A stretch of DNA of 11,757 bases from an uncultured Collinsella sp. Its GTDB lineage: Bacteria; Actinomycetota; Coriobacteriia; Coriobacteriales; Coriobacteriaceae. Both the position numbers and the translations under genes were made by a program. Location: positions 1 through 11,757 of the forward strand of contig USMH01000019.1 in the NCBI GenBank assembly GCA_900555745.1, in the 5' to 3' direction. The notes beneath the pieces were generated by a model, which was not told the origin of the DNA, made no database searches, and saw only the letters and a program-made list of their open reading frames with translations. This document shows positions 1 to 6,584 of the stretch, piece after piece. How positions within the stretch are numbered: the first letter of the stretch is position 1; each line of letters begins with the position of its first letter.

Positions 1-45
1 CTCGCGAATGAGTGCAATGTTGGAAACCTGCAGCTCATCGATCAT
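1..45 (-). CDS. recN: DNA repair protein RecN, N-terminal fragment (runs off left edge)
   Basis: Only the first 15 codons are present, reading MIDELQVSNIALIRE on the minus strand. This matches the opening beta strand of RecN, the SMC-like ATPase used in double-strand break repair, whose proteins usually begin with a short 'L..L.I.NFALI.' segment. The ATG at 45-43 lies inside the end of nadK (11-bp overlap) and has a GGAG six bases upstream. An in-frame ATG at 57 would add MECV but has a poorer ribosome site. The order nadK-recN is common in Gram-positive bacteria and supports the call. The Walker motifs lie outside the window, so the identification rests on this short match plus context. Confidence 0.75.
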   Translation of the reverse strand, partial: MIDELQVSNIALIRE

Positions 46-895
46 GACGCACTCCATAGAACACGCGACTCACCGAGTTATAGAAGCTCTCGGGACCGTA
101 ATCCAGCAGCAGCACATCGCCGGGACCGCGACGCACAGCCACGCTCTCAACCGTGCCGTCGCAGGTAATAAACTGTCCGTCGATGGCAATAGCCGGCACG
201 CTCGGGCGATCATCGGACATAAAGATCTCGACGACATCGCTCGGCGAGGTCAAGAAGGCGCGAGCCTGAATGGTGTGCGGCGCGATGGGCACGCAAACCA
301 TACCCGTATAATCGGGGCTCACGATAGGGCCGCCGGCGGAAAGCGCATAGCCGGTGGAACCGGTCGCCGTCGACACGACCACACCATCGCCGCGCAAGCG
401 ATCGATATGATGGCCAGAAACCGTGATGTCAAACTCGACCATATCGGACAGGGGCCCACGCGTGAGCGCCATGTCGTTGAGGGCGAACGTGCGCACGACA
501 TCCTTCGTGCCGTCATCGCGCACCGAGACGATATCCGCGGCGATGGTGGCGCGGCGGCTCACGTGGAGCTCACCGGACAGGGCATCGCTCACAACCTGCA
601 AAATATCGCGTTCCTCGGGACTGGCCGCCGTCAAAAAGCCCAGGTGGCCATAGGAAAGACCCAAAATGGGAATCTCACGGTAGTTGAGAATGCGGGCGGC
701 GCGCAGCAACGTACCGTCGCCGCCGAGCGTAATGACCAGGTCGGCATCGTCAACATCGGGCGTGCTCTGGATCTTGGAACGCTGGTCGGCAGCCCATGCA
801 ACCTCGTAGCCCTGGCGCGAAAGCCAAAGCTCGAGCATCAGGCCGCTCTCGACTGCCTCTTGCTTGTAGTAATTGGGAACCAGAAAGACCTTCAT
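35..895 (-). CDS. nadK: NAD kinase
   Basis: This cytoplasmic enzyme phosphorylates NAD to NADP using ATP or polyphosphate and is the only known route to NADP in most bacteria. The 286-residue length is typical. Visible family motifs are GGDGT at residues 58-62 (the phosphate-donor and catalytic Asp motif), LGHLGFLT-like YGHLGFLT at 82-89, the short NE/D motif as N140-D141, and the long glycine-rich block GDGVVVSTATGSTGYALSAG from 169, which binds the NAD moiety. The ATG overlaps the tlyA stop as ATGA, so translation is probably coupled to tlyA. The downstream recN start lies within its last codons. The sequence looks intact, with the N-terminal lobe followed by the beta-sandwich C-terminal domain. 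Confidence 0.96.
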   Translation of the reverse strand: MKVFLVPNYYKQEAVESGLMLELWLSRQGYEVAWAADQRSKIQSTPDVDDADLVITLGGDGTLLRAARILNYREIPILGLSYGHLGFLTAASPEERDILQVVSDALSGELHVSRRATIAADIVSVRDDGTKDVVRTFALNDMALTRGPLSDMVEFDITVSGHHIDRLRGDGVVVSTATGSTGYALSAGGPIVSPDYTGMVCVPIAPHTIQARAFLTSPSDVVEIFMSDDRPSVPAIAIDGQFITCDGTVESVAVRRGPGDVLLLDYGPESFYNSVSRVFYGVRHDR

Positions 896-1704
896 AGCGT
901 TGCCGCTTTCTCGCTCAAAACCGATACCTGGGATTGCAGCTCATCGTCGGCGCGCTCCCCGGGGGCAAACCTCGTGCCGTACAGGAAAAACTCGACGTTT
1001 CCCTTGGCACCATGGATAGGCGATACGCACACGTCGACCGGGAACAGGCCCTTAGCGGCAAAGAGTTCAATCGCCGCCACGAGCGTATCGCGGCGGACGG
1101 CGGGGTCGGTAACGATGCCGCCCTCGCCCACCAGCGCAGCCGGCGCCTCAAACTGCGGCTTTACGAGCGTGCAAAACGAACCCGAAGGCTTCAGACACGC
1201 CAGCACGGCGTCGATGATATTCGCGATACTCGTAAACGACACATCGCACACGGCCAGGTCGATAGCGCCGCCGTAGCCGAGCTCGGGCAACTGAGTCACA
1301 TTCGTGCGCTCGTGGAGCGTCACGCGATCGTCTTGGCGCAGCGACCAATCAAACTGGGCACGGCCCACGTCGACCGAGACAACGGTCGCGGCGCCGCGCT
1401 TGAGCAGGCAATCGGTAAAGCCGCCCGTGGAACATCCCACATCGAGGCAAGCAAGGTCCGTCGGATCGATTCCAAACGCATCGAGCGCGCCCTCGAGCTT
1501 GAGGCCGCCGCGCCCAACGTACGGGATGTGCCCCTTAACGTGCAGTGGCAGGCCCGGCGTCACCTTGAGCCCCGGAGAGGTCAAACGCTCACCGCCGCTC
1601 GAGACCAAGCCGGCCATAAGAGTGCGAAGGGCATCCGCGCGATCGGCGCAGATGCCCTGTGAAATCAGTTCGTCATCAAGACGCACGCGTTTCATGAATG
1701 CCAT
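892..1704 (-). CDS. tlyA: TlyA family 23S/16S rRNA 2'-O-methyltransferase (hemolysin A homologue)
   Basis: The protein has an N-terminal S4 RNA-binding domain (about residues 4-62) fused to an FtsJ-like, SAM-dependent methyltransferase. In Mycobacterium, TlyA methylates the ribose of 16S C1409 and 23S C1920, which sensitises ribosomes to capreomycin; the same role is inferred here. The SAM loop DVGCSTGG is at 88-95, and the family K-D-K-E catalytic set can be read as K69 (GGLKL), D154 (CDVSF), K182 (VKPQF) and E238 (NVEFF). The chosen ATG at 1704 overlaps the xseB stop as TGATG. A TTG directly upstream (1707) and an ATG at 1695, which gives the family-like start MKRVRLD, are alternatives. No strong ribosome site separates them, so coupling to xseB is likely. 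Confidence 0.93.
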   Translation of the reverse strand: MAFMKRVRLDDELISQGICADRADALRTLMAGLVSSGGERLTSPGLKVTPGLPLHVKGHIPYVGRGGLKLEGALDAFGIDPTDLACLDVGCSTGGFTDCLLKRGAATVVSVDVGRAQFDWSLRQDDRVTLHERTNVTQLPELGYGGAIDLAVCDVSFTSIANIIDAVLACLKPSGSFCTLVKPQFEAPAALVGEGGIVTDPAVRRDTLVAAIELFAAKGLFPVDVCVSPIHGAKGNVEFFLYGTRFAPGERADDELQSQVSVLSEKAATL

Positions 1705-1970
1705 CAACCATTCGTATCCGGGGATGCAGCCTGTCTATCTTGGGACTCGCTTGCCGCATCCTCATCGTATTCCTGCTCGAGCTTGTCGGCCTCACGCGGC
1801 GTCAGCTCAAACTTGTCGACCATATCGACCGCACGGGAGCCCAGCTCAATCGCCTCGTCAAACAAATCGAGCGAACGCTCCAAGGACGTATCCTTGGAGC
1901 GAACGGTGGCGATGATCTGGTCCAGGCGATCCGAGATCTCATCGAAGTTGCGGACGGAACCCCCTGGCAT
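1704..1970 (-). CDS. xseB: Exodeoxyribonuclease VII small subunit
   Basis: This 88-residue protein matches the XseB helical hairpin. The N-terminal NFDEISDRLDQIIATVRS segment and the following LERSLDLFDEAIELG are the usual 'FEE.L..LE.IV..LE.G...LEESL..FEEG..L' pattern. XseB binds XseA to form exonuclease VII, which degrades single-stranded DNA. After the coiled-coil core, at about residue 65, comes an acidic, polar tail. The ATG lies 2 bp after the nusB stop, and its ribosome site GAGGAG is formed by the last codons of nusB, so expression should be coupled. The large-subunit gene xseA, often adjacent, is not in this window. Confidence 0.9.
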   Translation of the reverse strand: MPGGSVRNFDEISDRLDQIIATVRSKDTSLERSLDLFDEAIELGSRAVDMVDKFELTPREADKLEQEYDEDAASESQDRQAASPDTNG

Positions 1971-1972
1971 GG

Positions 1973-2560
1973 CTACTCCTCGACGGAGTCGGCCTCGACG
2001 GCCTCAGCAGCGTCCGCATCCTCGGCAAGCACGCCGGCAGCAGCCTGAGCAGCAGCGACCTTGGCGGCTGCCTCGGCAGCCTGTGCGTCCTCGCGAGCGC
2101 GATCCTCGGCCAGCAGCTCTTGGTACAGGTCCTCGCCCGGCAGTTCCTCGCTGCGAGCGATCTTGCCCAGCACGCCGTTGACAAACGATGCGGACTGGTC
2201 GGTACCATAAGCCTTAGCAATCTCGACCGCCTCGTTGATGACGATGGCGTCCGAGACCTCTTCGTCGGTAAGGAAGCGCATCTCGTAGACGGCGATACGC
2301 AGCAGGTTGCGGTCGGCACCGGGCATGCGCATAAGATCCCAGTTCTTGGCGACGGCGCGCAGGGCACAATCGATGCGATCGATGTGCTCGTAGGCACCGC
2401 GGCAAAGCTCCAGTGCATAGGGGTCGAGGGGACCCTTCGAGATCAGGAAATCGCCCTCGAGGACGCGCTCGAGCGGGCTGTCCGTGGCCTCGGCCTGGAA
2501 CAGCAGCTGCAGCGCCTGACTGCGGGCAAGCGTGCGCCCGCGATAAACCTTAAGGCTCAA
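1973..2560 (-). CDS. nusB: Transcription antitermination factor NusB with alanine/glutamate-rich C-terminal extension
   Basis: NusB pairs with NusE (ribosomal protein S10) on boxA RNA to promote antitermination of rRNA operons. Residues 8-138 form the all-alpha NusB fold: RTLARSQALQLLFQAE at the N-terminus, then RNLLRIAVYEMRF (88-100) and VINEAVEIAKAYG (106-118), then FVNGVLGKI (125-133). The family is normally about 130-160 residues. Here the protein runs to 195, with a tail (about 140-195) made almost wholly of Ala, Glu and Asp. The start is a TTG at 2560-2558; there is no in-frame ATG before the conserved core. It is supported by AAGGAG six bases upstream, which overlaps the stop of the preceding Asp23 gene. 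Confidence 0.94.
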   Translation of the reverse strand: MSLKVYRGRTLARSQALQLLFQAEATDSPLERVLEGDFLISKGPLDPYALELCRGAYEHIDRIDCALRAVAKNWDLMRMPGADRNLLRIAVYEMRFLTDEEVSDAIVINEAVEIAKAYGTDQSASFVNGVLGKIARSEELPGEDLYQELLAEDRAREDAQAAEAAAKVAAAQAAAGVLAEDADAAEAVEADSVEE

Positions 2561-2563
2561 AGG

Positions 2564-2926
2564 TTACTCCTTGGGGAAAACGAGACCATCGATGCAAACG
2601 TCAACGCGCTCGACCTCGACGCCCACCTGGGCATCGATGGCGGCGACCACGGCGGCGCGAACGGCCTCGGCGAGTTTCTTGAACGGATAGCCAAAGAACA
2701 CCACGACACGCACGGTGAGCGCGAGCTTGTCGCCGACGACCTCGGCCTCGACCGCCGGCTCGGAAGCCGGGGCCTTGGACGAGAGCATCATGGAGACAAG
2801 GTTGGTGGCAAGGTCCTTGACGCCAACGGAGGCGATGCCCTCGACATCCGACACGGCGCGCGAGACGATGGCGGTCAGAACATCGGGCGAAATGCCGATG
2901 CCGTCAATCTTGATTTCCTGGGGCAT
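2564..2926 (-). CDS. Asp23/Gls24 family envelope stress response protein
   Basis: This is a small Asp23/Gls24 (DUF322) domain protein of 120 residues. The N-terminal block ISPDVLTAIVSRAVSDVEGI (12-31) and the C-terminal block (about 69-116), with VRVVVFFGYPFKKLAEAVR and the closing VERVDVCIDG, match the family's two conserved halves. They are joined by a short Ala/Glu-rich linker. In Staphylococcus, Asp23 is an abundant protein tethered near the membrane and linked to cell-wall stress; the role in this organism is unknown. Its place between efp and nusB is common in Gram-positive bacteria, where such proteins accompany core growth genes. The ATG has an excellent AGGAGG four bases upstream, suggesting high expression. 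The gap to efp is 24 bp. Confidence 0.9.
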   Translation of the reverse strand: MPQEIKIDGIGISPDVLTAIVSRAVSDVEGIASVGVKDLATNLVSMMLSSKAPASEPAVEAEVVGDKLALTVRVVVFFGYPFKKLAEAVRAAVVAAIDAQVGVEVERVDVCIDGLVFPKE

Positions 2927-2950
2927 GAGTCCTCCTAGAAGAGTTGGTTG

Positions 2951-3514
2951 CTAGACGCGGGAGACGAACTTGCCGTCGCGGGTGTCAACCTTGATGACCT
3001 CGCCCTCGTTGAGGTACATGGGGACCTGGATGACAGCGCCGGTGTCGATCGTGGCCGGCTTGGTGGAACCCTGGACGGTGTCGCCCTTAAAGCCCGGGTC
3101 GGTCTGGACAATGGTGGTCTCGATGAACATCGGCGGCGTCACGCCCATGAGCTCATCGTCGGCAAAGAGCAGCTGGCAGATGTCGTTCTCGCGCAGCCAC
3201 TTGGAGTTCTCGCCCACCATGTCCTCGGGAACGGGAACCTGCTCATAGGTCTCATTGTCCATGAAGATGTAGTCGGCGCCATCGTTGTAGAGGTACTGGA
3301 ACTCACGGGTGGTGAGCATAACGCTCTCGAACTTGGTGCCGGCGTTGCAGGTGTTCTCGACGACGCGGCCGCTCTTGATGTCGCGGGTCTTGTAGCGCAC
3401 AAACGCGCCGCCCTTGCCCGGCTTGACATGCTGGAACTCGACGATGGTGTAGACCTTGTCCTTAATGCGGAGACCGAGGCCATTCTTGAAGTCGGCGGTA
3501 GAAATGGTAGGCAT
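2951..3514 (-). CDS. efp: Elongation factor P
   Basis: EF-P enters stalled ribosomes between the P and E sites and speeds peptide bond formation at polyproline stretches. The 187-residue length is typical for its three beta domains: a KOW-like domain (1-65) followed by two OB folds. The tip loop HVKPGKGGAF places Lys34 at the site that is modified in many bacteria (beta-lysylation or 5-aminopentanol). No modifying enzyme gene is present here, so its state cannot be read from the window. The C-terminal signature starts at about K152 (KPATIDTGAVIQVP), and the protein ends in VDTRDGKFVSRV. The ATG at 3514 gives the family start MPTISTADF and has AAAGG upstream; an in-frame GTG at 3547 is rejected. 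It is the first gene of its transcription unit. Confidence 0.97.
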   Translation of the reverse strand: MPTISTADFKNGLGLRIKDKVYTIVEFQHVKPGKGGAFVRYKTRDIKSGRVVENTCNAGTKFESVMLTTREFQYLYNDGADYIFMDNETYEQVPVPEDMVGENSKWLRENDICQLLFADDELMGVTPPMFIETTIVQTDPGFKGDTVQGSTKPATIDTGAVIQVPMYLNEGEVIKVDTRDGKFVSRV

Positions 3515-3559
3515 AGCGACCTTTCTTGTTATGGGCAGAACGCACAAGCGTCCAAATTA

Positions 3560-3604
3560 CATACGACCGAAATTATACACTTGCAGAGCTCGCCTGCAGC
3601 GAGC
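3560..3604 (-). promoter_or_regulatory. Promoter of the efp-asp23-nusB-xseB-tlyA-nadK-recN unit
   Basis: A perfect TATAAT -10 box reads on the minus strand at 3577-3572, giving an expected transcript start near 3565 and a leader of about 50 bases before efp. No good TTGACA lies 16-18 bases upstream. Instead, a perfect 6-bp inverted repeat (GCTCGC, five-base spacer, GCGAGC, 3588-3604) occupies the -35 region. The promoter follows directly on the pepP terminator, so efp starts a separate unit. Confidence 0.6.
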
Positions 3605-3606
3605 GC

Positions 3607-3651
3607 ATAAAAAGAGAACGCGGGGCGTCCGAATCATTTCGAACGCCCCGC
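3607..3651 (-). terminator. Rho-independent terminator of pepP
   Basis: A GC-rich hairpin spans 3620-3651, with 14-bp arms starting GCGGGGCG and a four-base loop. On the minus-strand RNA the only imperfect pair is a U-G wobble; on the plus strand it would be a C-A mismatch. It is followed, in the minus direction, by a U-rich stretch (CTCTTTTTAT, about 3608-3617). It lies 22 bp after the pepP stop and separates pepP from efp. Confidence 0.85.
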
Positions 3652-3673
3652 ACCAAACTATCTACAAAGTAGA

Positions 3674-4804
3674 CTAGCAATCGATGACGTGCAGGTCGTG
3701 CGGGGTCTTGGTGAAGGGCTCGTAGCCGTTCTCGGTGACCACGCCGTAGTCCTCCAGGCGCACGCCGCCCACACCGGGCAGATACACGCCGGGCTCCATG
3801 GTGATAACCGAGCCGACCTCGATGGTGTTCTTGCTGCGGTTGAAGTTGGGCAGCTCATGGATGTCGATGCCCACGCCGTGGCCCAGACCATGGTTGTAGT
3901 AATCGCCATAACCGGCATCGCCGATGATCTTCTTGGAAAGCTTGAAAATGTCGTTGCCCTCGACGCCCGGATGGATGGCGGCGACGCACTCCTCGTGCGT
4001 ACGGCGCACGAGCGCGTACAGGTCGAGCTGCTCCTGGGTAGGCTCGCCCATCACGACGGTTCGCGTCATGTCGGAACGATAGTCGCAGTAGCCCGCGCCG
4101 TAATCCATAAGGACGAAGTCGCCCTTCTCGATCACGCGGTCGCTCGGCACGGCGTGCGGGTTGGCGGTGTTGGGACCGCTCGCCACGATGGAGCCGAAAG
4201 CCAGGCTGTCGGCGCCGTTGGCGAACATAAAGTTCTCGAGCTCGTTGCGAACCTGCTTCTCGGTCATACCGGGCTTAATAAAGCCGAGCATATGCTGGAA
4301 GGCGGCATCGGTGATCGACTGCGCATGGCGCATGAGCTCGATCTCCTCGGCGTCCTTGATGGCGCGCATCTTGCGGATGTCGTCATGCATCAGCGGCAAC
4401 ATGCAGGCGACGGAACGATCCTCCAGACCACGCTGAATGCCCTGGTAGAAGTTGATCTGCATGTCGTCCTCGACAGCGCAGACGCGGCACTTGTTGGCCG
4501 CGATCTTGCCGGCGACCCAACCGGGGATGGTGCCCTCGTCCATGTCGTAGACCCAGGGGCTGCCGGCGGGCGTGTTCTCCTCAAAGCTGTTGAGGTAGCG
4601 CGAGTCGGTATGGAACAGGCACTGGTCAGCCGTAATAAACGCCGCGTGTGGGAACTCGAAGGTGTAGTCGAAGACGCCCTTCACGCCCGTGAGCCAACGA
4701 AGATTGGCCTCGTCGCGCACCACGATAGCGTCGTAGCCGCGCTCAACCATCAGGGCACGGACACGCTCGATACGACCGGCGGGACCGGCAGCAAACTCAG
4801 ACAT
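3674..4804 (-). CDS. pepP: M24 family Xaa-Pro aminopeptidase / dipeptidase
   Basis: This cytoplasmic metallopeptidase removes N-terminal residues before proline or cleaves Xaa-Pro dipeptides. The 376-residue protein has a creatinase-like N-terminal domain (about 10-140) and a 'pita-bread' catalytic domain (about 150-370). The five metal ligands of the M24 family can all be read: D234 (MDYG), D245 (SDMTRT), H309 (GHGVG), E337 (MEPGVY) and E351 (RLEDY), with the substrate-contacting H316 in IHELPN. The length and ligands do not separate PepP from PepQ, so the symbol is provisional. The ATG has AAGGA seven bases upstream. The gene stands alone between two terminators, in the slot that pepQ holds next to efp in Mycobacterium. 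Confidence 0.92.
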   Translation of the reverse strand: MSEFAAGPAGRIERVRALMVERGYDAIVVRDEANLRWLTGVKGVFDYTFEFPHAAFITADQCLFHTDSRYLNSFEENTPAGSPWVYDMDEGTIPGWVAGKIAANKCRVCAVEDDMQINFYQGIQRGLEDRSVACMLPLMHDDIRKMRAIKDAEEIELMRHAQSITDAAFQHMLGFIKPGMTEKQVRNELENFMFANGADSLAFGSIVASGPNTANPHAVPSDRVIEKGDFVLMDYGAGYCDYRSDMTRTVVMGEPTQEQLDLYALVRRTHEECVAAIHPGVEGNDIFKLSKKIIGDAGYGDYYNHGLGHGVGIDIHELPNFNRSKNTIEVGSVITMEPGVYLPGVGGVRLEDYGVVTENGYEPFTKTPHDLHVIDC

Positions 4805-4827
4805 GCAGATTCCTTTCTTATTGTCTC

Positions 4828-4899
4828 AAAAAGTGCGGGACGGGTCTCAACCGAACGTCGGAATCGCATGCGATCCACAACCGATTGGAAACCCGTCCC
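4828..4899 (-). terminator. Branched hairpin with U-tract after the aroB-like gene (terminator, or pepP leader element)
   Basis: Two 12-base arms, 4837-4848 and 4888-4899 (GGGACGGG core), pair fully with one G-U wobble. They enclose 39 bases that hold three further small stems: 4851-4861, the 12-base palindrome 4863-4874, and 4875-4888 (which would compete slightly with the base of the outer stem). In the minus direction, five U residues (4832-4828) follow the outer stem after GCAC. The simplest reading is the terminator of the alaS-to-aroB unit. Because a TTGACA lies just upstream, it could instead act in the pepP leader. Confidence 0.6.
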
Positions 4900-4901
4900 T
4901 C

Positions 4902-4930
4902 AACATGATACGAAAGACGATGGATGTCAA
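4902..4930 (-). promoter_or_regulatory. Possible pepP promoter
   Basis: A consensus -35 box TTGACA reads at 4930-4925, seven bases beyond the aroB-like stop. At the standard 17-base spacing the -10 is a weak CATGTT (4907-4902); the better TATCAT (4910-4905) is only 14 bases away, which is too close. If used, the pepP leader would carry the whole hairpin at 4837-4899. The evidence is weak, and a promoter inside the aroB-like 3' end is also possible. Confidence 0.3.
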
Positions 4931-4936
4931 TAAATC

Positions 4937-6046
4937 TTAGAGAAGTTCTTTGCGAGAAGCCAAGTAGGCGTGAGCATGGCGCTCAAGAACCTCGTCCTCA
5001 ACGCTCGTTAGACGAATGGCGCCGAGCGCCGCGGGCAGCGGCAACATGCTACGGTTCGAGCGGGCGAACTGCTGCCTGCGGAACTCCTCGATAAACGCGG
5101 TGGGCTCCAGATCGAAGGCAAGTTCCTCGATGCCAAAGTCCTCCAGGCAGTCATCGACCTCAAAAACGTAATCGATATCGAAGTCGCAAGCATCATGTGC
5201 TAGACGCGCCTCAAAGCGCATGCCCTCGGACAACAGCTGGTAGGCAGGGACCTGCGATGCGGCATCGCCCAAGCAGGCGCACAGGGTACGCTCCCCCGTC
5301 TTGCCAAAATCGAGCGCATGACGGGCGCTCGGGTTCGTGGCCATCAGTACGTCCTTGCGGGCAGTCTGAGACCATTGAACGGCATTGACGAGCGCGACCT
5401 CCTCGCCCGCGAGAATCTCGGGGACGGTCTCGGTAAACTGATTCCAGCGGGACTTGCTGCTCGAAAGCATGGTGCCAACAAGTTCCACATAGCCGAGCTT
5501 GAGGTCCTCGGGGTCCGCCTCGCGAACAAGGTCGAGGTCACACACGACCAGGCCCGGCTCGGGACGGAACGCGATAGCAGGAAGCGCATACGCCGACGAG
5601 GCGACGAGCGGCTTCATGGTCGTCGCGACCGTGAACATGGCATCGAAGGTCGTCGGCAGCAAGGCGCACTCGGTGCGACCGCACCACTGATTAGCGCACC
5701 AGCAAACGACCGAGCAGGTCGCCGTGTCACCGACAGCGACAACGAGATCGTCGCAGGTAATGCCGTTAGCCGACAGGGCGCCAAAGACGGTATCGGCATC
5801 GGCCAGCGTAGCGCCGGCAGGCGAAACCTCAAGCGAAAGCTGCGACACGGCAAAACCGGCGTCGACCAGCGCATGCTCGACGACCTCGCCAAAACGCTCG
5901 GATGTGGCGTCGTTCCAAACCACCATCGCGCGCTTAGGCTTGCCCACAGCAGAGGCAAACATGCGCGACAGCTCCTCGAACGCGCCCAATCCGACGCGGA
6001 CATCGACACTGCGGTTTTGGAAATTGATAAGTTGACGGCGAATCAT
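4937..6046 (-). CDS. AroB-like protein (3-dehydroquinate synthase fold) lacking the catalytic residues
   Basis: The 369-residue frame follows 3-dehydroquinate synthase from end to end: VDVRVGLGAFEEL near the N-terminus, an NAD-domain segment DDLVVAVGD (99-107), LPTTFDAMF (130-138) in place of VPTTLLAQVDSSVGGKT, and GYVELV (185-190) for the zinc-ligand helix. The residues needed for catalysis are mostly replaced. GGGV is GDTA (106-109), GExxK is lost near 78, and the substrate Asp and Lys after PTT are missing. The GHTFGH zinc histidines read GKTGER (248-253); only E188 remains of the metal site. Five cysteines (C111, C115, C117, C122, C127) fill the former NAD loop. The frame has no stops or shifts. 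The ATG overlaps the aroK stop as ATGA; an upstream TTG (6079) is less likely. It is probably not an active cyclase. Confidence 0.85.
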   Translation of the reverse strand: MIRRQLINFQNRSVDVRVGLGAFEELSRMFASAVGKPKRAMVVWNDATSERFGEVVEHALVDAGFAVSQLSLEVSPAGATLADADTVFGALSANGITCDDLVVAVGDTATCSVVCWCANQWCGRTECALLPTTFDAMFTVATTMKPLVASSAYALPAIAFRPEPGLVVCDLDLVREADPEDLKLGYVELVGTMLSSSKSRWNQFTETVPEILAGEEVALVNAVQWSQTARKDVLMATNPSARHALDFGKTGERTLCACLGDAASQVPAYQLLSEGMRFEARLAHDACDFDIDYVFEVDDCLEDFGIEELAFDLEPTAFIEEFRRQQFARSNRSMLPLPAALGAIRLTSVEDEVLERHAHAYLASRKELL

Positions 6047-6576
6047 AGCAGTCCACGCTCCAAAAGCTTCTCGGCACAAAGGTAGGAAACGTCCTCGAAG
6101 GACTTGTTGCGAATATCAAGGGTAATATCGGCGGCCTGGCGATACAGCGGACGGCGATGCTCAAACAGGCGCGCAGCATGCTCGGGCGAGCGGAAATCGG
6201 GCCGGGTATCGGAGCGACGAATCTGACGCAACGAGTCCTCAAAGTCGCCTTCGAGGTACACACACGTACCCATCTCGTGCATCAGTTCAATGTTCACCGG
6301 CGTCTCGACAATGCCACCACCGCACGAAACCAGCAGGCTGCGCTCGCTTTGGAGCGAACGGAGCGCCGAAGTCTCGAGCTCGCGAAAACGCTCCTCGCCC
6401 TCGGTCTCAAAAATCTCGGTTACCGATTTTCCGCAACGGCGCACGACAAGTCGGTCGGTATCGATAAACCGACGCTTGAACATGGTGCCCACGTTGCGCG
6501 CGAGCGTCGATTTGCCCGCACCCAAAAACCCGATAAAGAAGATGTGGTCGCAGCCGTGCTTGGTGTGCTGGGACAT
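6043..6576 (-). CDS. aroK: Shikimate kinase
   Basis: This NMP-kinase-fold enzyme phosphorylates shikimate at the 3-hydroxyl, the fifth step to chorismate. At 177 residues it is close to the family's usual 170-180. The Walker A loop GFLGAGKST is at 16-24, the DTD of the shikimate site at 39-41, EGEERFRELE with its substrate arginine (R65) at 59-68, and GGG (Walker B region) at 86-88. The LID begins at RPDF (R125), and the HRRPLY segment (140-145) carries the late conserved arginine. All residues expected for activity are present, in contrast to the aroB-like neighbour that overlaps its stop. The ATG is 8 bp after the yqeG stop with a modest AGG upstream. Confidence 0.93.
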   Translation of the reverse strand: MSQHTKHGCDHIFFIGFLGAGKSTLARNVGTMFKRRFIDTDRLVVRRCGKSVTEIFETEGEERFRELETSALRSLQSERSLLVSCGGGIVETPVNIELMHEMGTCVYLEGDFEDSLRQIRRSDTRPDFRSPEHAARLFEHRRPLYRQAADITLDIRNKSFEDVSYLCAEKLLERGLL

Positions 6577-6584
6577 GACGAAAC

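Noticed and set aside
3515..3547. Longer efp beginning at a GTG at 3547
   Set aside because: The added residues do not match EF-P, whose N-terminus is at MPTISTADF, and the ATG at 3514 has its own ribosome site.
4837..4899. tRNA-like gene suggested by the four-stem shape
   Set aside because: The outer stem is 12 bp, there is no T-loop or D-loop consensus, and no CCA end or anticodon arm of proper size is present.
3689..4933. Long plus-strand open frame opposite pepP
   Set aside because: It has the same antisense codon-bias pattern. It covers pepP and its promoter region and has no family motif.
5614..6009. Alternative minus-strand frame inside the aroB-like gene, checked as a possible frameshift that hides the catalytic motifs
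   Set aside because: None of the missing AroB motifs (GGGV, GGKT, GHTFGH) appears in this frame, so a frameshift does not explain their loss.
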